Shown here one piece after another: positions 26,034-35,115 of a stretch of DNA of 64,000 nucleotides. The notes under the pieces are model-generated. The model did no database searches and had not been told where the DNA came from. It saw only the letters and a list, made by a program, of their open reading frames with translations. How positions within the stretch are numbered: the stretch's first letter is position 1; every line of letters begins with the position of its first letter. Made by a program: the position numbers and the translations under genes. The stretch comes from Chitinophagaceae bacterium (lineage in GTDB: Bacteria > Bacteroidota > Bacteroidia > Chitinophagales > Chitinophagaceae): positions 558,001 through 622,000 of the forward strand of contig JADKAJ010000002.1 of the NCBI GenBank assembly GCA_016719165.1. The letters are read 5' to 3'.

Positions 26034-27184
26034 CAGAGGGTAACGAGTTTTTCAACAGCTTTTTCCAGCGTTTCATTTTTCTTGGAGAAACAAAACCGTA
26101 ACACTTTATCGTCTTTTCCGTTTTGATAAAAAGCAGATACCGGAATGGTGGCCACCCCGGCTTCTTTCGTTAAACGTATGGCAAACTCTTTATCAGGCTC
26201 ATCGCTGATGCGATCATATTTGGCACAGATAAAATAACTGCCATGGCTATCCAGCATTTCAAATTTTGTATCCCTCATCAGCTTACTGAAGTAATCTCTT
26301 TTCTCCTGCATAAATGAGGATAAGGATAAATAGGCCTCTTTATTTTGTAAAAACTGTGCCAGCGCTACCTGCGAAGGGGTATGGCAGCTAAAACAATTGA
26401 ACTGGTGTACTTTCCGGAATTCCGTTGTCAGCTCAGGCGGGGCGATGCAATAGCCCAGCTTCCAGCCGGTGCAGTTGTATACTTTACCAAATGAGAAGCA
26501 TACAAAACTCCTTTGTAACAAATCAGGATAGCGAAGTATACTCTGGTGTGGAATAGAATCAAAGATCAGGTGTTCATACACTTCATCGCTGATGATAAAA
26601 ATATTGGTTCCCTCCACTATTTTCCTCAACTCCTGTATATCATTTTCTGTAATCACACTCCCGGTTGGATTGTGCGGCGAGTTGATGATAATAGCTTTTG
26701 TCTTCGATGTGATCGCTTTTTTTACAGCGGCCCAATCAATATGGTAATCCGGGTAAACCAGGTTGATAGTAATGGCTTTTGCCCCATTGATTTCAATATT
26801 CGGAATATAACTGTCATAAGCCGGCTCAAACACAATTACTTCATCTCCGGGGTTAAGAATTGCGGTGAATGCAGAATAGATGGCATAGGTACCGCCGGGA
26901 GTGATGGTGATCTCAGTATCCGGATTTATACTTGTGTGGTACAAAAACTCAACTTTCTCCGCTATCGCCTCCCGCAGCGGGAACCAGCCGGGCATTGGCG
27001 AATACTGGTTAAAATTATTTTTCATGGCCCAGTTAACCAGCTCCGTGAGTTCTTCGTTCATCGGGAAATCAGGAAAGCCCTGGCCCAGGTTTACTGCATT
27101 GTGATGTGTGGCCAATCCACTCATCACAGTAAAAATAGTAGTGCCAACATTGGGCAGCTTGGAATGTATATGCGGTATACTCAA
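26033..27184 (-). CDS. Class I/II PLP-dependent aminotransferase (methionine/kynurenine-type)
   Basis: The 383-aa enzyme has ITPGGTYAIYSAFTAIL for cofactor phosphate binding, INSPHNPTGSVI, ISDEVYEHLIFD (PLP-stacking and Asp/Tyr) and the Schiff-base lysine in CFSFGKVYNCTGWKLGY, with the C-terminal Arg in VLRFCFSKK. The N-terminal VNLGQGFPDFPMNEEL and overall length fit the YbdL/kynurenine aminotransferase group, which prefers methionine and aromatic amino acids. It is co-transcribed with the DMT transporter. Confidence 0.88.
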   Translation of the reverse strand: MSIPHIHSKLPNVGTTIFTVMSGLATHHNAVNLGQGFPDFPMNEELTELVNWAMKNNFNQYSPMPGWFPLREAIAEKVEFLYHTSINPDTEITITPGGTYAIYSAFTAILNPGDEVIVFEPAYDSYIPNIEINGAKAITINLVYPDYHIDWAAVKKAITSKTKAIIINSPHNPTGSVITENDIQELRKIVEGTNIFIISDEVYEHLIFDSIPHQSILRYPDLLQRSFVCFSFGKVYNCTGWKLGYCIAPPELTTEFRKVHQFNCFSCHTPSQVALAQFLQNKEAYLSLSSFMQEKRDYFSKLMRDTKFEMLDSHGSYFICAKYDRISDEPDKEFAIRLTKEAGVATIPVSAFYQNGKDDKVLRFCFSKKNETLEKAVEKLVTL

Positions 27185-27273
27185 TGTGAATAATTGTAAT
27201 TATTGAAATGCGAACAGCATAAAATTAACCCCATTTAGGAAATCGCAGCCCTGTAAGTTTTGTATATTGAACA

Positions 27274-28245
27274 ATGCTATTCAATAAGGTTCATGCCTTT
27301 TTCAATCCCGAACAGTTCCAGGGATGGGGGAAAACAAAAAACTATTTTGAAGGATGGTATTTTAAAGTAGTGAATGCCGATGCAACAAAAGCATTTGCTT
27401 TTATACCTGGTATTGCAATGGATGCTGCCGGGAATAAACATTCTTTCATCCAGGTGCTGGATGGGAAAAAACAAACTGCCGGCTATCACCGGTTTACTGC
27501 GGATGATTTTTACTCCCTCCCTAAAAACTTTAGGGTGAGCATTCAAAATAACTCTTTCTCCGGATCGGGTATTCAGCTCAGTTTACCGGGATTAACCGGG
27601 GAACTTCAATTTACCGGGAATATTCCCTGGCCTAAGCCATGGTATTCGCCGGGAATTATGGGGCCGTATGCATTTGTTCCTTTTATGGAATGTTATCATG
27701 GAATTGTAAGCATGGATCACCGGGTGGACGGGATGATCATTGTCAACGGCGAAACCATTGATTTTACCAATGGCCGCGGTTATATAGAAAAAGATTGGGG
27801 AAGATCCTTTCCCTCTGCATATTTCTGGATGCAATCAAACCATTTCAGTCAGCCGGGCATTTCCTTAAAATGTTCAGTTGCAAAAATTCCCTGGGTCCGC
27901 AGTTCCTTTGTCGGTTTTATTGCTGGTATCTGGTTACACAAAAGGCTGATAAAGTTTACCACTTACAATCAATCAAAACTGCTTACCTCTTTTGCTGATG
28001 AGAAAAAGGTAAAAATTGTGCTGGAGAATAAACAGTACCGGCTTGAAATTTTAGCTCACCGGGATACAGCCACGGAGCTGGCGTCACCTATCCGTGGATT
28101 TATGGAAGGAAGGATAGAAGAAAGTATGACATCGGCAATAGAGGTATTGTTGACCGATAACAAAACAAAAGAAATCCTGCTTAACGATACGGGTAAAAAT
28201 GCCGGACTGGAAGTGGCGGGAAAGATTAAAGAAATATTCGTTTGA
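27274..28245 (+). CDS. Tocopherol cyclase family protein
   Basis: The 323-aa protein begins with the family's repeated-barrel start (FFNPEQFQGWGKTKNYFEGW and FKVVNADATKAFAFIPGIAM). Further family marks are MECYHGIVSMDH, GRGYIEKDWGRSFPSAYFWM and QSNHFSQPGISL. Bacterial members related to plant VTE1 cyclase are of unknown substrate; tocopherol synthesis is not implied. It has no signal peptide. An upstream TAAGTTTTG (27252-27260) resembles a -7 box with one extra base. Confidence 0.85.
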   Translation: MLFNKVHAFFNPEQFQGWGKTKNYFEGWYFKVVNADATKAFAFIPGIAMDAAGNKHSFIQVLDGKKQTAGYHRFTADDFYSLPKNFRVSIQNNSFSGSGIQLSLPGLTGELQFTGNIPWPKPWYSPGIMGPYAFVPFMECYHGIVSMDHRVDGMIIVNGETIDFTNGRGYIEKDWGRSFPSAYFWMQSNHFSQPGISLKCSVAKIPWVRSSFVGFIAGIWLHKRLIKFTTYNQSKLLTSFADEKKVKIVLENKQYRLEILAHRDTATELASPIRGFMEGRIEESMTSAIEVLLTDNKTKEILLNDTGKNAGLEVAGKIKEIFV

Positions 28246-28246
28246 G

Positions 28247-28573
28247 TTATTTTTTCTTTTTTGCCACCAGCTCATACGAATGATCGATCCATTCTTTTAA
28301 TTGTTTATCGGGAACGGAGCCATCTGCTACAATGGTATTCCAGTGTTTTTTATTCATATGATAACCCGGTTGCACGCAGGTAAACTCTTCTCTCCATTCA
28401 ATGGCTTTATCCGGGTCACACTTTACGTTGAAACGAAGGTCTTCGCTATCAAGTCCTGTTAATAAGAACATCTTTCCACCAACTTTATACACCAGGGTAT
28501 CGGGACCGAACGGCAGCGTTTCTTCTGCTCCTGGTTTTGACAAACAATATTCTCTTAGTGTTTCAATATTCAT
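28247..28573 (-). CDS. MmcQ/YjbR family protein
   Basis: The start is set at 28573 (MNIETLREYCLSKPGAEETL); the earlier start at 28606 overlaps the RidA gene. The 108-aa protein has the double-wing fold marks TLPFGPDTLVYKVGGKMFLL, LRFNVKCDPDKAIEWRE and PGYHMNKKHWNTI, ending DHSYELVAKKKK. Members are called DNA-binding by fold, but their role is not known. It is the last gene of a three-gene operon after RidA. Confidence 0.88.
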   Translation of the reverse strand: MNIETLREYCLSKPGAEETLPFGPDTLVYKVGGKMFLLTGLDSEDLRFNVKCDPDKAIEWREEFTCVQPGYHMNKKHWNTIVADGSVPDKQLKEWIDHSYELVAKKKK

Positions 28574-28574
28574 A

Positions 28575-28961
28575 TCAGGATATGATAGCGGTTGCCTCAA
28601 TTTCAATCAGGTATTCCGGGGCGATCAACCCTTTTACTTCGATCATAGAAGTGCAGGGTTTGATGGTTGCAAAAAACTCACCATGTGCTTTGCCATATTC
28701 CTCCCAACGGGATATATCGGTGACGAACATCCTCGTTCTCACCACATCTTTTAAGGAGGCGCCTGCTTTTTCTAAAACACTTTCTATCTTTTCAAGGATG
28801 AATTTAGTTTGGGCATACGCATCATCCTTTCCAACCAATGAGCTGTTTTCATCCACTGCTACCGTACCGGTTACTTCAATGATGTTTCCAACTTTTACTG
28901 CCCGGCTGTAACCAACGATATCTTCCCATTTGGCACCGGAGGAATAGTTTATTCTTTTCAT
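28575..28961 (-). CDS. RidA (YjgF/YER057c) family protein
   Basis: This 128-aa protein has the RidA core: GNIIEVTGTVAVDENSSLVG, DAYAQTKFILEKIESVLEKA, then KDVVRTRMFVTDISRW with the substrate-binding Arg and LIEIEATAI with the Glu. Such proteins hydrolyse reactive enamine/imine intermediates to keto acids. It overlaps the upstream exonuclease gene by one base and precedes the MmcQ gene by one base. Confidence 0.88.
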   Translation of the reverse strand: MKRINYSSGAKWEDIVGYSRAVKVGNIIEVTGTVAVDENSSLVGKDDAYAQTKFILEKIESVLEKAGASLKDVVRTRMFVTDISRWEEYGKAHGEFFATIKPCTSMIEVKGLIAPEYLIEIEATAIIS

Positions 28962-29677
28962 TAAGGTTTTATTTCAATGTTTTCTTCCCTAATCAAAGGT
29001 TCCCCGTTCATTCTTAAAAAGATCTGTGCCACTGTCACCACATCTTTCTGGCAGTAGGTTACGATGCGGGGCAGGTTCTTTTCCTTCCAGTACACTTCCC
29101 ACACCATACTTCCATCAATATCATCTTTGGGTGTTTGTATGCCCAGCGAATGGGCCAGCAGGTTTAGAGAGGTATAGTTTTTAAAATCACCAAACTTCCA
29201 GAGTTCCATTGTATCCAGGTGGTTTACCTCCCAGGGTTTTTTTCCTGACATGTTCAGAATGGAGGGAATGGCAATTTGGTTTATAACCATTCTCCGGCAG
29301 AGATAAGGGAAATCAAACTCTTTGCCATTGTGGGCACACAGAAATTTACTTCCGTCGGCCGACCATTTCTTCAGCATTTCTGAAAATTCATACAGCAATT
29401 TCTTTTCCTCGTCCCCGGCAAAAGACTTCAGGATGATTTTTTTATCAGTACCCGCACCTTGTATAAAACCACAACTGATACAAACAATTTTACCAAACTC
29501 TGCATAGATCCCGGCCCGGGGATAAATGGTTTCAACCGTTTCTTCTTCTTTGTTGCGGATTAGATATTGTGCTTTCAGCCCCCAGAGAGTTTTCCACTCT
29601 TCAGGCTGCTCGTTGTAAGACGAATACTGGGGTACAGTTTCAATATCCAGGAAGAGAATAGAGGCAACGGGATACAT
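28961..29677 (-). CDS. DEDDy 3'-5' exonuclease (PolB-like)
   Basis: The 238-aa protein shows the four acidic ligands of DnaQ-like exonucleases: ILFLDIETVPQ (Exo I), LCAHNGKEFDFPYLCRRM (Exo II) and IVTYCQKDVVTVAQIFLRM (Exo III, with Tyr, so DEDDy). It matches the predicted 3'-5' exonuclease group related to family B polymerase proofreading domains, without a polymerase part. It may trim DNA or RNA ends. It heads the RidA-MmcQ operon. Confidence 0.88.
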   Translation of the reverse strand: MYPVASILFLDIETVPQYSSYNEQPEEWKTLWGLKAQYLIRNKEEETVETIYPRAGIYAEFGKIVCISCGFIQGAGTDKKIILKSFAGDEEKKLLYEFSEMLKKWSADGSKFLCAHNGKEFDFPYLCRRMVINQIAIPSILNMSGKKPWEVNHLDTMELWKFGDFKNYTSLNLLAHSLGIQTPKDDIDGSMVWEVYWKEKNLPRIVTYCQKDVVTVAQIFLRMNGEPLIREENIEIKP

Positions 29678-29712
29678 AGGCTTCAGTTTATTTCTTATTA
29701 AAAGTAAAAAAC

Positions 29713-29729
29713 CCCGGACAAACCGGGGC
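29713..29729 (-). terminator. Intrinsic terminator after manC
   Basis: CCCCGG (29713-29718) pairs with CCGGGG (29724-29729) around a 5-nt loop. The minus strand then runs TTTTTTACTTTT. It is 34 nt past the manC stop and also bounds the exonuclease operon. Confidence 0.8.
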
Positions 29730-29762
29730 TACTACTTTCAGGTAATTATTTTGTGATGATTA

Positions 29763-30845
29763 CTACAAATATTTATCTCCCATATTTCGTTTTACCTCCG
29801 CCACATATTCTTTGATCTCCTGTTCTTTATCTTTTTTACAGATCAGCAGGACATCTTTGGTATCTACAATGATATATTCATCAAGACCCTGGAGAACAAC
29901 CAATTTGTTATCCGGAACATGCACCATGCAATTGCGGGCATCCATCGCCATTACTTTTTTACCCACCACCGCATTTCCGAAATAATCTTTCTCTTTATTT
30001 TCCCAGGCGCTGTTCCAGGTGCCGAGGTCACTCCATGAAAAGGTGGCCGGAATAACATATACATTTTCCGCTTTTTCCATTACACCAAAGTCAATGGAAA
30101 TGTTGGTGCATTGCGGATAAATGCTTTCAATGGCCTCTTTTTCTTTGTCTGTATTAAACTTGTCTTTTTCCGCCGCAAAAACCTCATATACTTCGGGAAG
30201 GTATTTTTCAAAAGCGGTTAAAACATTCTTTACTTTCCAGGTGAAAATGCCGGCATTCCATAAAAAATCACCACTGGAAATAAATGCTTTTGCAAGCTCC
30301 ACATTGGGTTTTTCTGTAAAGGTTTTTACTTTGTATACATCTGGAGCTGCTTCGGCGGTATCATGCTGTATATAACCATACCCTGTATTTGGATAGGTGG
30401 GTTTGACACCAATAGTGACCAACGCATTGATATGATCTACAAAGGAAAAAGCTTTTTTGGCCGTTTTGATAAACTCTTCCGTTTCAAGGATAAGGTTATC
30501 AGCCGGTGCCGCTATCATTAAGGCCTTTGGATCTTTGTTTATTAATTTAAATGCAATGTAGGCAATACAGGGTGCGGTGTTTTTCCGGGAAGGTTCAGCC
30601 AGAATATTTTCGTCAGCAATATCAGGGATCTGCTTTTTAACAATACCCGTATACTCTTCCGCCGTTATTATATAAATGTTTTCTTTGGGAACCAGTTTAG
30701 CATAGCGGTCAAATGTTTGTTGGATCAGTGTTTTGCCCGTACCCAGTATATCCAGAAATTGTTTGGGAAAGTTGGTGCGGCTCATCGGCCAGAATCGGCT
30801 GCCAATTCCCCCTGCCATTATTGCTACATAGTGATGTTTGTTCAT
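29763..30845 (-). CDS. manC: Mannose-1-phosphate guanylyltransferase
   Basis: The 360-aa enzyme has the nucleotidyltransferase signature MAGGIGSRFWPMSRTNFPKQ, then KNTAPCIAYIAFKL and the sugar-binding VKTFTEKPNVELAK and FLWNAGIFTWKV. It makes GDP-mannose from GTP and mannose-1-phosphate. The C-terminal phosphomannose isomerase domain found in fused forms is absent. Its terminator follows; it lies 55 nt behind kdsD, suggesting joint use for surface glycans. Confidence 0.92.
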   Translation of the reverse strand: MNKHHYVAIMAGGIGSRFWPMSRTNFPKQFLDILGTGKTLIQQTFDRYAKLVPKENIYIITAEEYTGIVKKQIPDIADENILAEPSRKNTAPCIAYIAFKLINKDPKALMIAAPADNLILETEEFIKTAKKAFSFVDHINALVTIGVKPTYPNTGYGYIQHDTAEAAPDVYKVKTFTEKPNVELAKAFISSGDFLWNAGIFTWKVKNVLTAFEKYLPEVYEVFAAEKDKFNTDKEKEAIESIYPQCTNISIDFGVMEKAENVYVIPATFSWSDLGTWNSAWENKEKDYFGNAVVGKKVMAMDARNCMVHVPDNKLVVLQGLDEYIIVDTKDVLLICKKDKEQEIKEYVAEVKRNMGDKYL

Positions 30846-30900
30846 GTAATATTAAAGTGAGTGGTGAGTCGTGAACAGGAATGCTGACACGGCTCACCGG

Positions 30901-31863
30901 TTAAATCAATCCTTCTTTTACCAGGTCATGCAAATGTATTATACCAAGGTACTTTCCTGCATCTGTAACTGCCAGCTGTGTGATTTCATTTTTACGTAGC
31001 ACATCCAGGGCGGCCACCGCCAGCTCATCCGGCCCGATTGTTTTTGGATTAACTGTCATAATATCACCAGCTTTGATTGTATCAATAGCGATACTTTTTT
31101 CCAGCATCCGGCGCAGGTCGCCATCAGTAATAATGCCTAATAGATTATTCGAAGTATCAACCACAGCTGTAATACCCAATCTCTTTGCCGTCATTTCCAC
31201 GATCACTTCTTTCAGGGATTGTTCTGCCAGCACTTTTGGTTTTTCATTGTCGGCATATAAATCAACCACCCGCAGGTATAATTTTTTTCCCAATGAACCC
31301 CCGGGATGAAACTTGGCAAAATCTTCCGATTGGAAACCGTTCAATTCCATCAGGCAGATCGCCAGTGCATCTCCCATGACCAGTTGTGCCGTTGTACTGG
31401 AGGTGGGTGCCAGGTTATTGGGACAAGCCTCTTGTGTAACCGTAGTATTTAAAATAATAGAGGCGTTGCGGGCAAGGTAGGATTCAATATTACCGACCAT
31501 CGCAATTAAAACATTCCCGAAGTTTTTTATCAATGGCACCAGCACTTTTATCTCAGGGCTTTCGCCACTTTTGCTGATTATAACTACCACATCATTTTGT
31601 TGCACCATGCCCAGGTCGCCATGAATGGCATCTGCCGCATGCATAAAAATTGATGGAGTGCCGGTAGAGTTAAAAGTGGCAACAATCTTTTGTGCGATGA
31701 CAGCACTTTTACCAATGCCACTAACCACTACCCGGCCTTTACCAGATGCAATTGCTGTCACAGCCTTTTCAAAATCGTCATTTATATAGGAAGCAAGGCC
31801 TGAAACCGAGTTTGCCTCCAATGCAATGGTTTTTAAAGCCACCTGTTTTATTGATACCGCCAT
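30901..31863 (-). CDS. kdsD: D-arabinose-5-phosphate isomerase (KpsF/GutQ)
   Basis: The 320-aa protein has an N-terminal SIS domain (GKGRVVVSGIGKSAVIAQKI; VVIISKSGESPEIKVLVPLI) and two C-terminal CBS domains (MTAKRLGITAVVDTSNNLLG and MTVNPKTIGPDELAVAALDV). The catalytic His sits in AADAIHGDLGMVQQNDV. It converts ribulose-5-phosphate to arabinose-5-phosphate, the first step to KDO for lipopolysaccharide. manC follows. Confidence 0.92.
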   Translation of the reverse strand: MAVSIKQVALKTIALEANSVSGLASYINDDFEKAVTAIASGKGRVVVSGIGKSAVIAQKIVATFNSTGTPSIFMHAADAIHGDLGMVQQNDVVVIISKSGESPEIKVLVPLIKNFGNVLIAMVGNIESYLARNASIILNTTVTQEACPNNLAPTSSTTAQLVMGDALAICLMELNGFQSEDFAKFHPGGSLGKKLYLRVVDLYADNEKPKVLAEQSLKEVIVEMTAKRLGITAVVDTSNNLLGIITDGDLRRMLEKSIAIDTIKAGDIMTVNPKTIGPDELAVAALDVLRKNEITQLAVTDAGKYLGIIHLHDLVKEGLI

Positions 31864-31868
31864 AATTA

Positions 31869-31938
31869 AAGCGCCAAAATTAGAGGTTTTACGAGGAAGT
31901 CCCCTTTATGCAATCGATACACTCTAATTTTAACGCTT
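31869..31938. repeat. Inverted repeat pair upstream of kdsD
   Basis: AAGCGCCAAAATTAGAG (31869-31885) and CTCTAATTTTAACGCTT (31922-31938) are reverse complements over 15 of 17 bases, 36 bp apart. Each contains a -7-like element facing its own outward direction: TAATTTTG toward kdsD (31875-31882) and TAATTTTA toward the broken gene at 31943. It may be a paired operator or mirrored promoters. Confidence 0.45.
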
Positions 31939-31942
31939 CGCC

Positions 31943-32181
31943 ATGTCTAAAAACTGTAAACATTCGTAAATTCGCCGTCCTCAATTGACGGGGGATGACG
32001 CTGTGTTACCCTGCCTTGCTTCTGCGGGGCCCGGTTTAGTTTAACACTACCCGCTGACACTCCGGCCATTAAGACTGACCAAGAAACAAATACCTTATAC
32101 CTGGTAACGATTGGAACACCTTGTGAAAAAAAACTGTTTGAGCGGTATTACCGTTCGGGCAAAATTGAGTATCTTAAATAA
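31943..32181 (+). pseudogene. Broken small gene (stop codon plus frameshift) upstream of recQ
   Basis: From an ATG at 31943 the frame reads MSKNCKHS and then TAA. It continues in the same frame as IRRPQLTGDDAVLPC and then shifts by one base near 32012-32024. It resumes as FCGARFSLTLPADTPA, later LVTIGTPCEKKLFERYYRSG, to the TAA at 32179-32181. The pieces join into one protein of about 79 residues with several Cys. So a small gene was lost through one nonsense change (probably CAA to TAA) and one indel, or the sequence carries errors. Family unknown. Confidence 0.55.
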
Positions 32182-32243
32182 TTCTGCATTTAAAGAGAAA
32201 TGCAAATAGTCCGGATGGACTCCTATGAAGAAAAATTAAGGAA

Positions 32244-34505
32244 ATGGGAACAACAGCAAAGAAGGCCACAGTTAAAAAGACGGCGAAGGTTAAGGAAGCG
32301 GCCCCTTCAAAGAAAAGATTTGATCTGCATAAAGCCTTGCAGGAATATTTTGGGTTCGATAAGTTCAAAGGGACACAGGAAAAAGCCATTGAATCTTTAC
32401 TGGCAGGTCATGATACGTTTGTGATCATGCCAACAGGCGGAGGTAAAAGTTTGTGCTACCAGCTACCTGCCATGGTCAGTGAAGGTGTTGCCCTGATCGT
32501 TTCACCGCTGATCGCCTTAATGAAAAACCAGGTCGACCTGGTCCGTGGCTACAGCAGCAATGATGAAGTGGCCCACTTTCTCAACTCTACCCTCAACAAA
32601 AAGGAAATAAAAGAAGTGCATGATGATTTGCTGTCCGGCAAAACGAAAATGCTCTATGTAGCACCCGAAACTCTGACCAAACAGGAAAACCTGGAGTTTT
32701 TTTCTGATCTGAAAATTTCTTTTTTCGCCGTAGACGAAGCACATTGTATATCTGAGTGGGGCCATGATTTCCGGCCTGAATACAGAAGGTTGCGGGAAAT
32801 GATGATACAGATTAATCCTGATGCACCGGTAATTGCACTAACGGCTACGGCCACCCCGAAAGTGCAGAGCGATATTGTAAAAAACCTCGACCTGCGGAAG
32901 CCTAATATTTTTATATCCTCTTTTAACCGGGCCAATCTCTATTACGAAGTATTGCCAAAGATCAAAAAGGCACAGACAGATGAAAATATTGTCCGCTTCA
33001 TTAAAGGGATGAAGAATAAAAGCGGGATCATTTATACCCTTAACAGAAAAACGACTGAAGAGCTGGCCGATATATTAAATGCAAATGGAATCAAAGCCGT
33101 TGCCTACCATGCCGGCCTAGATAGTAAACTAAGAGCCGAAAGACAGGATTTGTTTTTGGGAGAAGAAGTGCAGGTGATCTGCGCCACCATTGCGTTTGGT
33201 ATGGGTATTGACAAGCCGGATATCCGCTTTGTCATTCATTATAATATTCCCAAATCAATAGAAAACTATTACCAGGAAACGGGCCGGGCGGGTCGTGATG
33301 GACTGGAGGGTAAATGTATTCTCCACTATTCACACAAAGATGTAAGCAAACTGGAACACCTGATGCGGGACAAACCACTCAGCGAAAGAGAAGTGGGAGC
33401 ACAATTGATCAACGAAACAGTAGCTTTTGCCGAGACGGGTGTATGCCGCCGTAAGATACTCATGAGCTACTTCGGAGAAGAGTATGAAAAAGAAAATTGC
33501 GGCCAGTGTGATAACTGCAAGCATCCGAAAGAAAGAGTGGAAGCAAAAGAAGAGGCAGCCATTGCTTTAAAAACGATTAAAGCGCTGGATGAAAGATTTG
33601 CTACGGATTATGTGGTACAGATCATTATTGGCAGAATGACGCCACAAAACCAAATGTTCCGTCACGATGGATTAGAGGTATTTGCCAGCGGTAATGATAA
33701 GGACAGCCATTTCTGGAACTCATTGATCCGGCAGTTGATATTAGAAGGGCTGCTGACAAAAGATATTGAAGAATATGGGGTGCTTAAGTTCACCAAAAAA
33801 GGAGAAGCCTTTTTGAAGAAGCCGAAATCATTCCAGATTGTGCTCAATAAATTGTATGATGATGCTAATGCGGATGATGAAGAAGGAACAGAAGCTACAG
33901 GCGGAGCGGCCATGGATGAAAAACTGATGGCAATGCTCCTGGAACTCCGGCAAAAAGAAGCGAAGAAGAAAAACCTGCCGCCATTTGTTATTTTCCTTGA
34001 ATCATCGCTGCAGGATATGGCGACCTTCTATCCTATTACAATGGAAGGCCTTGAAAAATGCCAGGGGGTAAGTAAGGGAAAGGCCATAAAATATGGAAAA
34101 CCTTTTGTGGAACTGATTGCCCGGTATGTGGAAGAGAACGATATTGAACGGCCGGATGATTTTGTAATGAAGAGTGTGGTGAACAAAAGCGGCAGCAAGG
34201 TTTATATCATTCAAAATACGGATAAGAAAGTTTCTCTCGAAACAATAGCAAAAAATAAGGGCTGGCGGATGGATGAGATGCTGGAGGAAATGGAAACCAT
34301 TGCAGCCAGCGGTACCAAGCTCAACCTGGACTATGCCATTGATGAAATGCTGGATGAAGACGACCAGGATGAGATCATTGAGTATTTTAAAAGCTGTGAG
34401 ACCTCCTCTTTACAGGTAGCCCAGGAAGAATTGGCCGAGTATAATTTCAACTGGGAACAGTTGAAAATCATGCGGATCAAGTTTCTGAGTGAATATGGGA
34501 TGTAG
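32244..34505 (+). CDS. recQ: ATP-dependent DNA helicase RecQ
   Basis: The 753-aa helicase has a Lys-rich N-terminal extension (about 25 residues). Motifs are I (IMPTGGGKSLCYQLPA, about 61-76), II (AVDEAHCISEWGHDFRPEYR), VI (YYQETGRAGRDG) and the zinc-binding RQC part (CRRKILMSYF; NCGQCDNCKHP). An HRDC domain lies at about 565-640 (LPPFVIFLESSLQDMATFYP). The C-terminal tail resembles the extra helical domain of Bacteroidota RecQ (VSLETIAKNKGWRMDEMLEE). It unwinds DNA in recombinational repair. It is single and not in an obvious operon. Confidence 0.95.
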   Translation: MGTTAKKATVKKTAKVKEAAPSKKRFDLHKALQEYFGFDKFKGTQEKAIESLLAGHDTFVIMPTGGGKSLCYQLPAMVSEGVALIVSPLIALMKNQVDLVRGYSSNDEVAHFLNSTLNKKEIKEVHDDLLSGKTKMLYVAPETLTKQENLEFFSDLKISFFAVDEAHCISEWGHDFRPEYRRLREMMIQINPDAPVIALTATATPKVQSDIVKNLDLRKPNIFISSFNRANLYYEVLPKIKKAQTDENIVRFIKGMKNKSGIIYTLNRKTTEELADILNANGIKAVAYHAGLDSKLRAERQDLFLGEEVQVICATIAFGMGIDKPDIRFVIHYNIPKSIENYYQETGRAGRDGLEGKCILHYSHKDVSKLEHLMRDKPLSEREVGAQLINETVAFAETGVCRRKILMSYFGEEYEKENCGQCDNCKHPKERVEAKEEAAIALKTIKALDERFATDYVVQIIIGRMTPQNQMFRHDGLEVFASGNDKDSHFWNSLIRQLILEGLLTKDIEEYGVLKFTKKGEAFLKKPKSFQIVLNKLYDDANADDEEGTEATGGAAMDEKLMAMLLELRQKEAKKKNLPPFVIFLESSLQDMATFYPITMEGLEKCQGVSKGKAIKYGKPFVELIARYVEENDIERPDDFVMKSVVNKSGSKVYIIQNTDKKVSLETIAKNKGWRMDEMLEEMETIAASGTKLNLDYAIDEMLDEDDQDEIIEYFKSCETSSLQVAQEELAEYNFNWEQLKIMRIKFLSEYGM

Positions 34506-34552
34506 GAACAAACTTAAATGCCATTTAATGTGGATTTTTTGTGAATTCCCTC

Positions 34553-34560
34553 TATATTTG
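34553..34560 (+). promoter_or_regulatory. -7 box upstream of tRNA-Phe
   Basis: TATATTTG fits the Bacteroidota TAnnTTTG element and lies 63 nt before the tRNA gene. No good -33 TTTG is seen at the expected distance. Confidence 0.45.
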
Positions 34561-34623
34561 CAGCCCCGAAGCACAAAAACGATGTAAGGCTTCCACTTTT
34601 CAAAGTTGATGTGTTTCAGGAAT

Positions 34624-34696
34624 GGTGCGGTAGCTCAGTCGGTAGAGCAAAGGACTGAAAATCCTTGTGTCGGCGGTTCGATCCCGCCCCACACCA
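34624..34696 (+). tRNA. tRNA-Phe (anticodon GAA)
   Basis: The 73-nt cloverleaf folds with D-arm GCTC/GAGC, anticodon arm AAGGA-CTGAAAA-TCCTT (GAA) and T-arm GGCGG-TTCGATC-CCGCC. The acceptor stem pairs GGTGCGG with CCACACC and has one C-A mismatch (position 5 with 68). No CCA is encoded; the discriminator is A. Confidence 0.95.
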
Positions 34697-34700
34697 CTAA

Positions 34701-34727
34701 AAAACTCGCTGATTTTCAGCGAGTTTT
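34701..34727 (+). terminator. Intrinsic terminator after tRNA-Phe
   Basis: AAAACTCGCTGA (34701-34712) and TCAGCGAGTTTT (34716-34727) form a 12-bp stem with a 3-nt loop, followed by more T. It starts 5 nt after the tRNA. Confidence 0.9.
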
Positions 34728-35013
34728 TTGTTATTGGTCTGATTTCCCAATAAAATAGGTGTACACTAAATGCCGCGCTGCCATTGGCATTGTATGAGCT
34801 TCTACTTTTGTCTTACTTTCTGCTTCTCCATTTTTCCAAACTTACTTTTCCTGGTTAAATTCCCAAATAATACCGGCCAGTACCACTACTCCATTAAACC
34901 ATTTACAAACCTCTATTTTTGGGATGTTGATAAAATTAATTTTACAAGATTCCTATTCATCTTTCAATCCTTTGTTAACATTAGCCAGGCTCTAAACCGC
35001 TTATATTAAAAGA

Positions 35014-35057
35014 GTCCAAGAAGAGGCACAAAACCTTTGGTTGTGTAATTCTTGGAC
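35014..35057 (-). terminator. Terminator-like hairpin behind the secretion-like operon
   Basis: GTCCAAGAA (35014-35022) and TTCTTGGAC (35049-35057) pair, with an inner CACAA/TTGTG stem. On the minus strand TCTTTTAATAT follows. It lies 58 nt past the stop of the last gene (35116). The gap between it and the tRNA terminator (34728-35013) shows no gene. Confidence 0.6.
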
Positions 35058-35115
35058 CCACAATTAATACTCAAAGGGATAAATGAAATAATTTGATTAC
35101 ACGCCGTTCTAATGA

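Noticed and set aside
34770..35009. A 79-aa plus-strand frame in the gap behind tRNA-Phe
   Set aside because: Phe/Cys-rich shadow composition, no start signal, and no operon context.
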